DNA from: Escallonia rubra
Lineage: Eukaryota; Streptophyta; Magnoliopsida; Escalloniales; Escalloniaceae
Assembly: GCA_033065855.1 (NCBI GenBank)
Contig: JAVXUO010002167.1
Location: forward strand, 62,001-126,000
DNA length: 64,000 nucleotides
Direction of reading: 5' to 3'
The translations under genes were made by a program, and so were the position numbers. This document shows, piece after piece, positions 30,798-42,582 of this stretch. Each line of letters begins with the position of its first letter. Within the stretch, counting starts at the first letter, position 1. Under the pieces are notes generated by a model. It was not told the DNA's origin, did no database searches, and worked only from the letters and a program-made list of their open reading frames with translations.

Positions 30798-32335
30798 TAA
30801 ATGTGCTATTAGATTCGCAACAACAAGGTGCATACTTCTCTCTTCAATCCAAACGCATATTAGTACCCTCTAATCTTGCGTTCGCTGCCATCACCGACTC
30901 TCAACGCCTTTTCTTCTGCTTCTTCCTCGTTACCCTTTTGCCATGCACGAAGGTATTCGCAGCTCGTATGCTCGACTAATTGCCAGCAAATTTAATGCTA
31001 GTCCCTCTCTAGCGTGACAAACTTGGGCAGGTCGAGACAAAATTTTGACATTTTTATTTAGACCAACTACTTCCCTTTTTTGTGTAATTTCCCTAACAAT
31101 ATCAAGATAAAGAAAAAAAATAGTAAGGCAAGTGGCTAATAATCATGTCCCTATTTTCTTTTATAGAAGACTATAAATTATACAAATTACAGTTCACGTG
31201 GTAGTGTTGCCACAATTGAACAAGACGTCACGTTGTGCAACTACAGCGCATATATATATAAGGTAATTCTGCATAACTGCACCCTTTGTTTGAAGATTTT
31301 TTGGTTTCAGAGTACTGCAAGACCGGTTAATAACATTTATATCATTAAAAATATTCAATTAGTAGAGCTACGAAAGTGTCGGTAAAGATTGTGTGTTGCA
31401 GATGCATATAAAAAACGCCCATTAACCGTATTTAGCACCATCCATTCTTGCTATTTGAAGGTGGAAGCTGATCTCTAACAACAATCCAGATTGTAGCCAA
31501 TATCTACTAGTTCTCGTACATTAAATTGAGACTTCAAGTGAAGCTGCCGTTGATATCACATGTAATAAATGATGTTTAAGGAAATAGAAAAATGAAATGC
31601 AGTTTGAAATTGCAAGGTTCTCCAGGAATGCTACAAGAAATGGACTTCCTGGAATCAAATGTCTAAGCCAAACACGTTGAATGTATGCTCGAGTTTCGTG
31701 TTGCGTTTCTGTACTAGCAAGAGATTTTAGATGGAGAAGTGAGATCCTTTCAGTGACCAGTGCAGTGCGCCTCTCTATTTGACCGAACACAAATGTCAAT
31801 TCACAACGAAGTTGTCGTTGATCGAGAACACTCCACAACACTCCACAAATAATGCAAATAGTTCTGAAAAAAAAAAGAAAAAAAAGAAAAGAAAAATGCA
31901 AATAGTTCTTAGCCCCTAACTCGTGGATAGCAGGCTAATAAGGAAATTATTGTAAACCTATGCGCATTAAAATATACTATTACGAGCAAAAAATATTCCA
32001 TGCGGTAATTTTTTTCTTTTTTTGAAAATTATCATAAATATATGCCATCGAAAAGTAAACAAGGCTAATATCTCTGGTCTCTTGGGATTACATATCCATA
32101 AAATGTAAGAACGGATGATAACACCATCTGATAGGGAGTAGCAAAAAGAAAGAGAAATAGACCACAATTAAAGCAGACAAAAGATAAGAACAACTTTTTA
32201 TTTTTTTGAGATACAACAAACATCTAAACCTACAAATAAACAAACCTACCAAATAGGAGGATAACTGTTCCCAACCTACTCTGGTTGCACCCAAAGGCCC
32301 ACTGGGGGTCCCATGTTGCACGGCACGTCGACACA

Positions 32336-32960
32336 ATCAACAGTCAATATTCAACGCTTCCAACCGGTCAAAACATGCACGCTCAAGTCACGTGTACTTC
32401 TCACTTTTGTTACGTTACTTCGTTACTAATAAACTCATTTTCGCACGACGCCTCATCACGATGCGACCGTCGCCACACCATGGCACTTGTCCAAGGACCC
32501 ATTGGGGTCGGCCTCGGCCTTCCCCCAAAGTTGGCCTTTGGCCTCCCCCCTTAACACCTTCACTACTCTTCAAAGGATCGTGCATTGTCCGTGACGCTCG
32601 TCGCCCGGGCACTATCTCTGCGATGCTCGTCGTCCGTCGCCCGGGCACCATCAACAGTCAATATTCAACGCTTTTAACCGGTCAAAACATGCACGCTCAA
32701 GTCACGTGTACTTCTCACTTTTGTTACGTTACTTCGTCACTAATAAACTCATTTTCGCACGACGCCTCATCACGATGCGACCGTCGCATGTCGCCCATCG
32801 CCACACCATGTCACTTATCCAAGGAGGTCCGGCCTTCCCCTTGGGGTCGGCCTCGGCCTTCCCCTTGGGGTCGGCCTCGGCCTTCCCCCAAAGTTGGCCT
32901 TTAGCTTCCCCCCTTAACACCTTCAATACTCTTCAAAGGATCGTGCATTGTCTGTGACGC
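32336..32960 (+). repeat. Direct duplication of about 310 bp inside the LTR-like fossil
   Basis: Two nearly identical units begin ATCAACAGTCAATATTCAAC at about 32337 and 32650, and each ends with a TTCAAAGGATCGTGCATTG segment at about 32570 and 32935. The second unit has extra copies of a GGGGTCGGCCTCGGCCTTCC motif. Confidence 0.85.
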
Positions 32961-33400
32961 TCGTCGCCCGGGCACTATCTCAGCGACGCTTGTCGTCCCG
33001 TCGCCCAGGCATCGTCTCCTCGACCCGCGTCGCCCGCGGGCTGTCTCCGCGACCCCCGTCGCCCGGGCACCATCTCCGAGACGCTCGTCGTCCGTTGCCA
33101 GGGCATCGTCTCCGTGACCCCCGTCGCCCGTGCCCGCGCGCCGTTTTCGCGACCCCCGTCACCGGTCGCTCGTGCACCATCTCCACAACGCTCGTAGTCC
33201 GTAGCCCGGGCATCGTCTCCTCGACCCCCGTCGCCCGCGCGCTGTCTCCGCGACCCCCATCGCCCGGGCACCATTTCCACGACGCTCGTCATCTGTCGCC
33301 TGGGCATCGTCTCCGCGACCTCCGTCGCCCGAGCACCATCTCCCAGTCGCCCGCGCCCACGCACAGTCTCCGCGACCCTCGTCGCAGGCGCCCGCGCGCC
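32950..33400 (+). repeat. GC-rich minisatellite, CGTCGCCCGGGCA-type units
   Basis: Imperfect units of about 20-45 bp built around GACGCTCGTCGTCCGTCGCC, GGGCACCATCTCC and CGCGACCCCCGTCGCC fill about 450 bp. ORFs in this stretch are arginine- and proline-rich in every frame and are a product of the repeat, not genes. Confidence 0.8.
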
Positions 33401-33649
33401 GCACTAAAACACTCTATCGTGCCCATGCACCGTGCCACTGATACAGCCGCGCCCCCAGGCTCTCTGTCACATTACTGTGCCCCAGGCACCATACACACTC
33501 CATCGTACCCATGCGCCGCACTGCTGATACAGTCGCGCCCCCTGGCTCTCTGTCACACTACCACGCACCTTGCGTTGGTCCATCCTTTCACCACACCATA
33601 CGTACCTTGCCTTGGTTGTGTAACATGCTTCGACCCACTCTCCGGAGTA

Positions 33650-34135
33650 TGCAGCATCCTGCGGGAATAGGGGACTCCTCCGGGACACTATCTCTGTCAG
33701 GGAGCTCTAAGTGCTCCGACACGAAGACTCCCTTTCCGCCAGGTAGACGGCTCCTCCGGGATGCTACCTTGACGCGCTCCGAGTGCTCCCGCATGAGGAC
33801 TCGCCCGCGGGGATAGGCGAATCCTCCGGGACACTATCTCCGCCAGGGAGCTTTCAACTCCCCTTCCGCCAAGTAGACGGCTCCTCTGGGATGCTACCTC
33901 GGCCCGACAGGTAGATGGCTCCTTCAGGATGCTACCTTGACGCGCTTCTAGTGCTCCGGCACAAGGACTCACCCGAGGGGATATGCGACTCCTCCGGGAC
34001 ACTATCTTCGCCAGTGAGCTCTAAGTGCTTCGACACGAAGACTCCCCTTTCGCCAGGTAGACGACTCCTCTGGGATGCTACCTCGGCCTGCGGGATATGC
34101 AATTCTTCCGGGACACTATCTCCGCCAGGGTGTCT
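33650..34135 (+). repeat. Tandem repeats with CTCCGGGACACTATCTCC units
   Basis: Recurring modules CTCCGGGACACTATCTC, GCCAGGGAGCTCTAAGTG, CGACACGAAGACTCCC and GTAGACGGCTCCTC alternate over about 480 bp in several combinations, like LTR-internal subrepeats. Confidence 0.75.
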
Positions 34136-35787
34136 GCGTGACTGGCCTACGTGCTCTGGCACTGGGGGCTTGCGTCGGCACCCCTAGGGACTATAACCCC
34201 AGGGTCACTCTGAGACTGTAGCAGGTCTTTGAAGGGCATATCGCCTAGTTCGCCTGGCAGTTGGGCGTCGGGTCTTCCCCACCGCTGTCAGGCCTGTGGG
34301 ACTTTGTAAGGGCTTGGATTGGTGGCTAGATCAATGGGAGTTCTTTGGCCACACCGACGCTGTGGGAGCCAGTCTTTCCAGACAGACAAAGTGACGTTGT
34401 GCGGGGTAGGCCTGGGTGAATATGCGATCCAACAGTCCGTGGAACACCGACACCTGTGGACCCCTCGGTGACGTGTCACTCCCGGGGAGCGCCACGTGTT
34501 GGCTAATGACATCATCATCTCAACCTCTATAAATAGGGATCTTGAGAATTCATTCAGACTTTTGGACATTTTCATAACATATTTCACTTTCTCATTCTAG
34601 AATTCTAGAGAGAGAAACATACAGGACCCTGACTCTGAACCTAAGCATCGGACTGTGACTGTCGTCGTGTATTCACCCTACGCCATCGCCCTCGCAGCAC
34701 TGCCACCCTCAGGCTCTGTCTGGGAAGCCCTTGGTCTCTGCCCTTGTTCCACCATTGACGTGTCCCACATCAGTACATTTGGCATATGTCTCGGACTGCA
34801 TTCCTTGTGGCACATCCACATCGACTGCGAACCCACTTTCTTTGGCATTAATAACTAAGCACAAGATAAGTACACAAAAAACAACCAATCAAAACGCACC
34901 AGCATACAATCAACCCCAAACCATATTCCAGACATGTGGCCCCGTCGTGCACCTTTGCCTCGATTGTCGTGCTTTCACTCTGGTGCCGGAACCACCACCA
35001 TTTCTGGCCATCTCACTGCTGCCAAGCCCCAAGGACAGAAAAGACAAATAACCCAACATCACCCTCGAAAGTGCCTCAAGATCAGAGCACTGGTGGACAA
35101 AACACCAAAAGACCAGAACCTAGAAGACTCACAATCAACCACCGTCGACCAAACCATCGTCATGCAACAGCTGCCAAACTCGCTTAACATGAACAACCTA
35201 CAAGTAGAGCATATAACCTCTCCATTGTTAGTTGCAAAACACCAACCTTTCTAGATGTAGGGGTGTGGGGTCAACTAGGGGGGAAATGGGAGAAATAAAC
35301 CCTAGAAGAAAAACCTAGATCTAAAATCACCAACCCATCTCCTACCCAAGACAGCTCGACGAACCTTGATGGCTAAACCCTCGGATCCCGAAGGCGAAAG
35401 CAAAAATCACACAAAGCAACCACTACCCGAGCGTGTAACACCATCTCCGTCACCAACCGTCAACCGTCTATTGACCTAACGGCTTACCCATCAATCGTCG
35501 CTATCCCAGCTCTGACGCCAAAAAACTAGACAAACCATACCAGATCAAGACTCTCCGTCAAGACGGCGACGCCGTTCAGCTCACTGTAGCCCTCCAAGAT
35601 CCCACACAAGACCTTAACCAACATCACCTAAACTACCACGTCACCACCTGCCGGGAAAAACCGGCGGTGGCAACGGAGACGGAAGACTGAGAAAGGAGGG
35701 TTTGGGGGGAAATTATTTGTCTCAAAAATCGCCTCTCTCAGAGGCTCTTCGATTTTTTTTTTAATTGTCAATGCATGTCTCCATGCG

Positions 35788-38286
35788 ATATTTAAACAGA
35801 CTATTACCTTTCAGGTGTATGTCTTCCTAAACAAAAACCAGCTAACCAAAATTTGTAATCCTAACTATTATTTGCACAAATGCATACCTTCTAGCTTTTG
35901 GTTTTTTCTTGTGTGACGAGTTTCTATAAGATGCCCCTTGTTCCTACTAGTGGCATGTTTGGAATTTTTTTTCACATAAAAAGTTTAGACATTTAGTTGT
36001 TCTGAGGTACAACCCAGGTTATAGGAAGATGACAATAATCCTCTATTAAGCGACAATTAATGAACACAGATAATATATATGATATTTAATAATTATCGTT
36101 AAAGAAATACTGCTAAGTATTGTCACATACGATGTTAAGTAGAATGATAACAACTATATTTAGTAACCATTAGTTGCTCATGTACATATATTACTTGTAA
36201 CTCTAGGTTTATTTAGGCATATACCATCTTAATCCCATAATAAGTTAACGAGCTTTAGAACTGTATAATTTCGTTTATATAACAAGATAATCTTGACAGA
36301 CTTCTAAAGGTACGATTGCAAGTTGGAGCTCAAGTAGCTTACTTTTGTTTACAGCCCTCCTCACCACTAATATCATAATGAAAAAATAAGTCATAATTAG
36401 TCATCAACTAAGCGACGATAAAAAGTTTATGCAACACAAAGTTCTAAGGCATGTTATTGTTACACCGATTGATACAACTGAAATGCAGGAGTTAACATCA
36501 AGCGGGGCTCACCTGTCCAGTTAAAGTACAAAAATTGGCTGATACCCTGGTTGTAGGAATCTTTCTCCAACCCCTTATATAGTGACAATTAATAGTCGTT
36601 AAATGTTTCCAGTGACTCTTCTGCTAACACTTAAAGCGATAATTTTTAACAGCAGCGTCACTAAATAAAAATTACTAAAAACATTTAACAACCTTTAATT
36701 ATCGCTACATAGGGTAGGAGAAAGATTCATTCAACCCGGATAGGAGCCAAATTTTTTCCCCAGTTAAAATGCAGAAAAGAACACCAAGTTGTTCTCTCTC
36801 TTCCTTTTGTTCTCCATTATTGCAACAAGTCTCGTCTCTCTTCCTTTTGTTTTCCATTATTGCAACATGAAACTGCACTAGTAAACCATGGAAATGAGTT
36901 CGTCCCCTTAAAGCTTGTCGCCGTCAAGATCTTTCAATTGCCAGCCTTGATACCATAAGCTATCATTACCATCGTCAACTTGACTCTCAAAGAAGCAAAG
37001 CGAAGCTAAAAGTGAAGGGCTGAAATCCTTGAAGATACACCATCAAAAACTTCTGCGCTTGCATCAACATCAAAATTTGCAGCGATTAAATGGCACAGTC
37101 TTCATAATGAAAGTATAAGCTAACCTAAATGGTTAGCGTGCCCAACTATAGTAAAGATCAAAGAAGAGGATGCAACAGACAGAAATCTCTTTAGAACATT
37201 TTATTCCTGTTGTTCAGTAACTTGTATCTACTCTTACGAACTAAGGCTATGCTCTCAACGTTTTCTCCCGACCACCCCATGATGACAAACTAAATTGAAA
37301 TTTGGAGCTATATCTACAACCAGTCACTTCTGCCTATACCCATCCCTCCCCCCCTCCCAAAAGCAAAACTAGGATTGCTGAAAGATCATAGGCGTTGCAC
37401 ACACACTCTTAGTCAAGACAAAAAGACTCAAGGTCAAGCGAAGCAGACACTCTACCCAACAAAGACGTTAGATTCAAAACCTTACATGAGAAAGCCGGTC
37501 TCAATTAAAATCAGGAGTATCCTATCCAAATTAATGACACCCAAAAGTTAACCTGGCGTCACGGAATCGAGAATCTCATGGCCGAAACTAGTAAATAGTA
37601 CGCCTTACAAAGCAACGACTGCTTCTTCAGATATGAATGTCGAACCCACTGCAGACTTTAATGTGGCAATAAAGTTTGAAAGTTAAACGATACTATCCTA
37701 CTGTTACCACTTCGGCCACCAAAAAGAAAAGAAAAAAATTAGCATTACCAAGCTACAAATGACTGCCTCCAAAAAATTTAAAGGATATTTTCACGTGGTA
37801 CCATACCTGGTCTCCAAAACTCATATGGGCCCCATTTGATATGAAAGTCTAGGCAAGCTTTGGCTTACTATTATAGAAACTTATAGAATTTCTTTTTTTC
37901 TTTTTCAAATGGTCACTAGAGGAAATAAAAACTATTACCTCAAAACATATTTCCCCATCCTTTTCTTATTAGGATCGATAAGTAGCCACTAATTCCAACA
38001 CTCTCGTAGCCAAATTGTAAATCTCTATGCCGCTCTTGTAGTGCAATTTAGGCTCTGTAATATGCTAAAATGTTAAAACTTTCTGGTGCATCACGTACAC
38101 GAACATCTGCAAAGTCAATTTCTAGGTAATCAAGAAAGTTCTTGAGACTCTGTGGAGACAAATATATACATAGTTGTAGCAAATGGTATAGAAATGGAAA
38201 AAAATCATCGGCTCGAAATCCTTTATTTATAGAAATGGAAAAATATAAAAATTTATGCCCTTGCATCGTGCTTTGTAAAAAAAAAA
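35788..38286. other. Non-coding part of duplication copy A, with gene-like remnant
   Basis: Aligns with 59190-61520 up to about 37945. It contains a MITE at 36526-36759 and, at about 36880-37110 on the minus strand, a diverged match to the ORF at 60431-60676. In this copy the frame is disturbed near the end (an extra T in the AAGCTTTAAGG region). The short minus ORF at 38048-38266 has no family I recognise. Confidence 0.5.
36526..36759. mobile_element. Hairpin MITE, copy 1, with 9 bp target duplication
   Basis: A 234 bp sequence that is nearly self-complementary end to end (left TTGGCTGATACCCTGG, right rc TTGGCTCCTATCCGGG; left GTGACAATTAATAGTCG, right GCGATAATTAAAGG). It is flanked by CCAGTTAAA (36517-36525, 36760-36768). 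The paralogous site at about 60284 in copy B (TCCAGTTGAAATGC) is empty. It has no coding capacity. The 9 bp duplication suggests mobilisation by a Mutator-like transposase. Confidence 0.85.
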
Positions 38287-39476
38287 TGGGTTAGTTACAC
38301 TTATGGGTGAAATTACACGCGTGTCCATAAGTTTGGAAAATAGGCACTTATGTCCTTTGACCTAACAGAATACCCATATACATAACGGAATGGTCAAAAT
38401 GACCATATTGTCCATGACTTGAAAGGTAAATTGTTTACCATGCCATTCAAATTAGGGTTCAAAAAGAATTGAAACCCTAATTTCCAAATTAGGGTTTCAA
38501 GTCATTCCTTTATCTCCCTAATTTTCAAATTAGGGTTTCAATTCTTTTTCATTTGAAACCCTAATTTGAAAATTAGGGTTTCAAGCCATTCTTTTTTTCT
38601 CCCTATTTTTTAAATTAGGGTTTCAATTCTTGTAATTCCAACACTTATTATCCAAAATTTCAAGAAATCAGAAGGCATGGGGTAGGGGAAGGGAGGGGGA
38701 CGACGCAGGGTAGGGTGGGGGAAAGGAAGGCAGTGGGGCGGGGGACGACGCCACGACGTGGTGGGGGGTAAGGGGAAGGGGAAAGCGGCGGGGGACGACG
38801 GGATGGGGTGAGGGGAAGGGGAAGGATGGGTGGGGGACGAATGGATGGGGTGGAGCGAAGTGGAAGGTGACGGGGTAGGGGTATGGGAAGGGAGGGGGAC
38901 GACAACGGGGGGTGGGGGAGCAGCGACGTGATGGTGGGCGGTGGGAGTAACAGGCGTGGTGGTTGGCGGTAGGCATCGACGTGGTGGTCGGCAGTAGGCA
39001 GCTGTGTGGTGGTGGTACAGTGGGGGCAGCGGCATAGTGGTGAGTGGTGAGAGCAGCGACTTGGTGGTAGGATGGTGGGGGCAGCGGCGTGGTGGTGAGC
39101 GGTGGGAACAACGGCGTGGTGGTGAGCGGTGGGAACAGCGGCGTGGTGAAATGACGGGGGCTGCCGCATGGTGGCTGGAGAATTCACCTGTGTCTGATGG
39201 AAGAAGAGAGAGATAAGGGGAAGAGAGATGAGGCTCGTGAAAGAGAAAATGGAAGAGTGAGAAGAGAGGTAACAGTAATCTAGGGGTAGGATTGTCATAT
39301 TTTGAAAATATGTACTGATGACATCACAACAATTATACTTTTTGGACGGATACTTGACGGATGGACACAAGTGTTACCTTTTTAACGTTTGTGGTCACGG
39401 TTTGTTACCTTTTAAAGGTTAGTATCCTTGACTGTAATTTCATCCAAATTTCAGAGACATAAGTGTAATTAACCCA
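38287..39476. mobile_element. TIR element, non-autonomous, G-rich interior
   Basis: Inverted ends TGGGTTAGTTACACTTATG (left) and TGGGTTAATTACACTTATG (rc of right) bound about 1.19 kb. The left arm holds an array of alternating AAACCCTAATTT repeats; the centre (38670-39200) is a purine-rich, GGGGACGACG/GGTGGT-type tract. Long ORFs on the minus strand are proline/histidine/serine-rich and arise from that tract. No transposase is seen. The flanks are homopolymeric A/T, so the target duplication cannot be read; placement with the Mutator-like group rests on its similarity to the elements at 11286 and 45797. Confidence 0.65.
38449..38625. repeat. Alternating inverted array of AAACCCTAATTT motifs
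   Basis: Seven copies of AAATTAGGGTTTC or its complement at 38449, 38471, 38486, 38527, 38555, 38570 and 38612. Copies 2 and 5 are in the opposite orientation to the rest, so the single strand can fold into several hairpins. Each contains the telo-box core AAACCCTA (the first copy lacks the last T). Confidence 0.85.
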
Positions 39477-40928
39477 AATTTTTTTGCAAGAAGTAGTGAA
39501 CAGAACAGAAGACAAGGCCATCCGGACAACCAGAACGCCTTCTATTTCAAGCCGCTGCCACGTGTCACCAGCCCTCCTCGGCGGTTCCTCCCTACAACGA
39601 CGGCCGGAAAACCCGGGATCGCCGAAGCCATACATTCATACTTCTCAGTTTCTGATTCCTCACCTGGGCATTTTTTTTGGATTTCATTCATGTACGTGGT
39701 GCATGCTCTAGAACATGGTAAAACTCTGCCATTACTAGACATCTTCGATTTCTGTGGTGGAACTTAAGGCCCCTTATTTTCTGAACTGGAATATGATATG
39801 GTCGATCTCCTGTCTGTCTTGAGTTTGAGTCATACAATTGCTTACGGACACGAAGGATGGTGTTGGGGATGCGATTGTTAATCTAACCACAAGCCTGGAT
39901 TCTGTCACATTCTTTGTAGATTTCCGCAGAATCTATGTTAGAGAAGATGGCATTAATTGTTCCCTGCTCTACACAATACCATTTTCCTCTGATGCCTACA
40001 GGGTTTGAGTTCTGTTCTTGGGCAGCAAAGATTCCTCTGCCAATTGCTGGTGTAGCACTGATTTTGGGGATGCAGATCGAAGTGTTAAGAGATGATCAAA
40101 AAACTGATGCCAGATGTTCACTTAAAAGAGACAGCCCACAGCTAACTCTCAATTTTTTTTTTCAAGCAATCCTTGGCCGTATAAGAATCCGAGTCTTTGT
40201 TCTCTGTATGAAGCCACAACCTCAACGAATTCCCCAAAAAGGTTTTTCCATTCTTCAGATAGCAATTTTCTGTTAGGCAATAACGATATGGAGAAGGTTT
40301 TGTAAGAAAACAAAATACCAGTTCCACACAAATATCCAGTTCCACTCATATTGTCAGACTCGAAATTCATAAATCGTTAGAGTCTGTCGTGTCGAGTCAG
40401 GTCAAGTCAGACTCAACAGAGAAATTGAGTTTAATTGATGTAGTTTTTTTTTATTACAATACAATAATAAAAATAAAAAAACTACATCAATTTACTGTTT
40501 ATGCTTTTATGGTTATCGCTTGCATTACTGTTTTCTTTTGCATAGCATGAGAATAGTTAGTGAGTATGTCCGTCCACGTCCAAGTTGAGATGCAGATGTT
40601 GTGCTAGGCTTTGAAGCCGCTTAGTTTGAACAAAAGTGGTTTGTGATCATATCCACCGTTAAAGTTGTTTCCTTTATTGGACTTCTGATTTATTGGTTGT
40701 CCTTAATTCCTTATTGCTCACGAACACCCTCTACATGAATTGTGCATTGAACTCCTCGTATTATCTTTACTGTGTGATTTTCGCTCATTCCTTACCTACA
40801 TTTTAAATACTAGGTATGAAAGTGGTGAACCCTCTAGAAAGGGTAAAGATAATACGTATTTAAGTGGATGTTGTGAAGATTTCTATGTCTTCAATTATGT
40901 GATCTTTTTGTAAATGACATAGTTGGTT
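39477..40928. other. Spacer of unknown content
   Basis: About 1.45 kb with no domain I recognise. The plus ORF at 39935-40276 and overlapping minus ORFs (40142-40370) are short, and neither has splice or domain support. The sequence is not alignable by eye to other parts of the window. Confidence 0.4.
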
Positions 40929-42582
40929 TGAGTCTCGAAGTTTTTAGTTGCATAACATTTGTGCAATATTGGGAAAAAATTTCTAAGGACGTATTATTGT
41001 AATGTCTGTTAACGTTGTTTAATGATGTAGTTGCTCTGTGATGTCAAGGAAAATGGGTTCGTAATTACATAGAGGTGCCACAAATGATGCTGTCCGAGCC
41101 AGCTGCCAGTTGTACAAAGTGAGAGACAGTGAGGGTGGAGTAAGGGCAGAGAGCAAGGCTCCCCAGACAGGCCGTGAGGGCTGGCAGTGCTGTGGAGACA
41201 AGGTAGAGACAAACAGGGCCAGCAATCAACAATCCAAGCTAGGGTCCGGCGTCAGGGGTCCAAATATTTTTCTCTCTCTAGAATTTCAGAGAATTTTGGA
41301 TTCTAGAGTGAGGAAGTGAAATTGTCAAATGAGAGAGTTCTGTTGAAAATGAAATCCAAAGTCCACTATTTATAGGAAAAAATGTACATGTGTCATCAGC
41401 TGACACGTGTCATCCCCTAGGAGTGACACGTCACCAATGGTCCAAAAATACCAGTTCTCCATTGGACTGCCGGTTCCTAAATTTGCGCCGCCTGCCTTAC
41501 AAAGTGTCGCTCTACCTGTCTGAGAAGACTGACCACACAGCGTCGGCATGATCAGAGTAAGCTCGTTGCCCTAGCCACCGGTCCAAGCCCTTACTGAATT
41601 CCACAAGTGTGTGTCAAGAGACGCAGAGAGAACCTGACAGCAGTGAGGGAAGGTCCCTGTGACCAATTGCCAGGCGGACTAGGCGCAATGCCCTCCAAAG
41701 ACCTACTCCCATCTCGGAGTGACCCGGGGGTCATCGTCCTGGGGGGCGCCGATGATCACCAGTAACGTGAGTGGACGTGGTCGCAGCTTAGTGCCTAATG
41801 TCATGCAAGTCACCCCAGGCGGCGATAGCTTTATAGTAACGAGCCTATCCCGCTGTGAGGGGTCCTCGTGCCGGAGCACTACGAGTGGAACCCCCTGGAA
41901 TGAAGGCGACGATAGCTTTGTAGTAACGAGCCTATCCCGCTGCGAGGGGTCCTCGTACCGGAGCACTACGAACGGAGCCCCCCGGAATGAAGGCGGCGAT
42001 AGCTTTGTGGTAACGAGCCTATCCCACTGCGAGGGGTCCTTGTGCCGGAGCACTACGAACAGAGCCCCCCTGAATGAAGGCCACGATAGCTTTGTGGTAA
42101 CGAGCCTATCCCGCTGTTAGGGGTCCTCGTGTCGAAGCACTACGAACAGAGCCTCCCTGAATGATGCACACTCCGAAGTGTGGGTCGAAGCACGTTCCAC
42201 GTCCATGGCGGGGGCGCATGGTGTGGTGAATGAGTGTGATGCCCAGGGGCATGTAACATGATTGTGGCGCATTGGTGCGGCGACGACCGTCGCGAGACAA
42301 TATATGTTGCCAGGGGCACATGTCATGAAAGTGGCGCATGGGTGCGCTAAAGTGTGTACGGTGCCAGGGGCACGGCATCGTGACAGAAAGCCAGGGGGCG
42401 GCTGCATCAGTGGCTCGGCGCGACAGAGTGTACGTGAATGGCACGCACCGCGAGCGATCGCCATTACGACGATGGCGTATGGGCGACAACAGGTATCGTA
42501 CGATCTCGAGTGATGAGTAAGCATCACAGACCATAGTGCGTTTGAATAAGTTAAGCGAAAAAAATGTCAGCAGCCCCCCGTG
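40929..42582 (-). repeat. Tandem unit 1 of the LTR-like fossil
   Basis: On the plus strand it begins GGTTTGAGTCTCGAAG and ends CAGCAGCCCCCCGTG. It matches 42583-44192 along its length. The promoter-like box reads TATTTATA at 41367-41374, on the minus strand as TATAAATA. Confidence 0.75.
41815..42160. repeat. Subrepeats of about 82 bp in the LTR-like units
   Basis: Units of GCGATAGCTTTGTGGTAACG, AGCCTATCCCGCTGCGAGGG and GAGCACTACGAACGGAGCCC recur four times here and again at about 43475-43810 in the sister unit. They encode spurious serine/arginine-rich ORFs on both strands. Confidence 0.85.

Larger units (their letters stand above)
32266..34860 (+). mobile_element. LTR-like repeat fossil, plus-strand copy
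   Basis: Shares a 5' segment (from about 32266, GGCCCACTGGGG then CAATATTCAACGC and CACGCTCAAGTCACGTG) and a promoter-like 3' segment (TATAAATA at 34528-34535, CTAGAGAGAGAAA, GCACTGCCACCCTCAGG) with the minus-strand sequences at 40929-44558. The middle is filled with GC-rich subrepeats. The TATA box followed by a conserved 300 bp tract looks like the U3/R/U5 order of an LTR, but no primer site, gag or pol was recognised. Treated as an LTR-kin fossil of unknown superfamily. Confidence 0.45.
32005..35779. mobile_element. Composite insertion in duplication copy A, 3.8 kb
   Basis: Copy B is continuous across this place (around 59180: TCCATGTGGTATTTAAATAG). In copy A the same site is split, with TCCATGCG on both sides (31997-32004 and 35780-35787). 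The 3.8 kb between contains an LTR-like repeat in plus orientation (about 32266-34860), a GC-rich minisatellite stretch and a diverged segment at 34880-35770 with no clear coding content. It may be one insertion or several at one site. Confidence 0.6.

Noticed and set aside
32948-33670. Long plus-strand ORF, arginine/proline/serine-rich
   Set aside because: It lies in a GC-rich minisatellite that is open in several frames on both strands; no start context, splice sites or domain.
38660-39370. 236 aa minus-strand ORF rich in Pro/His/Ser
   Set aside because: Direct product of the purine-rich core of a TIR element; neighbouring frames are equally open.
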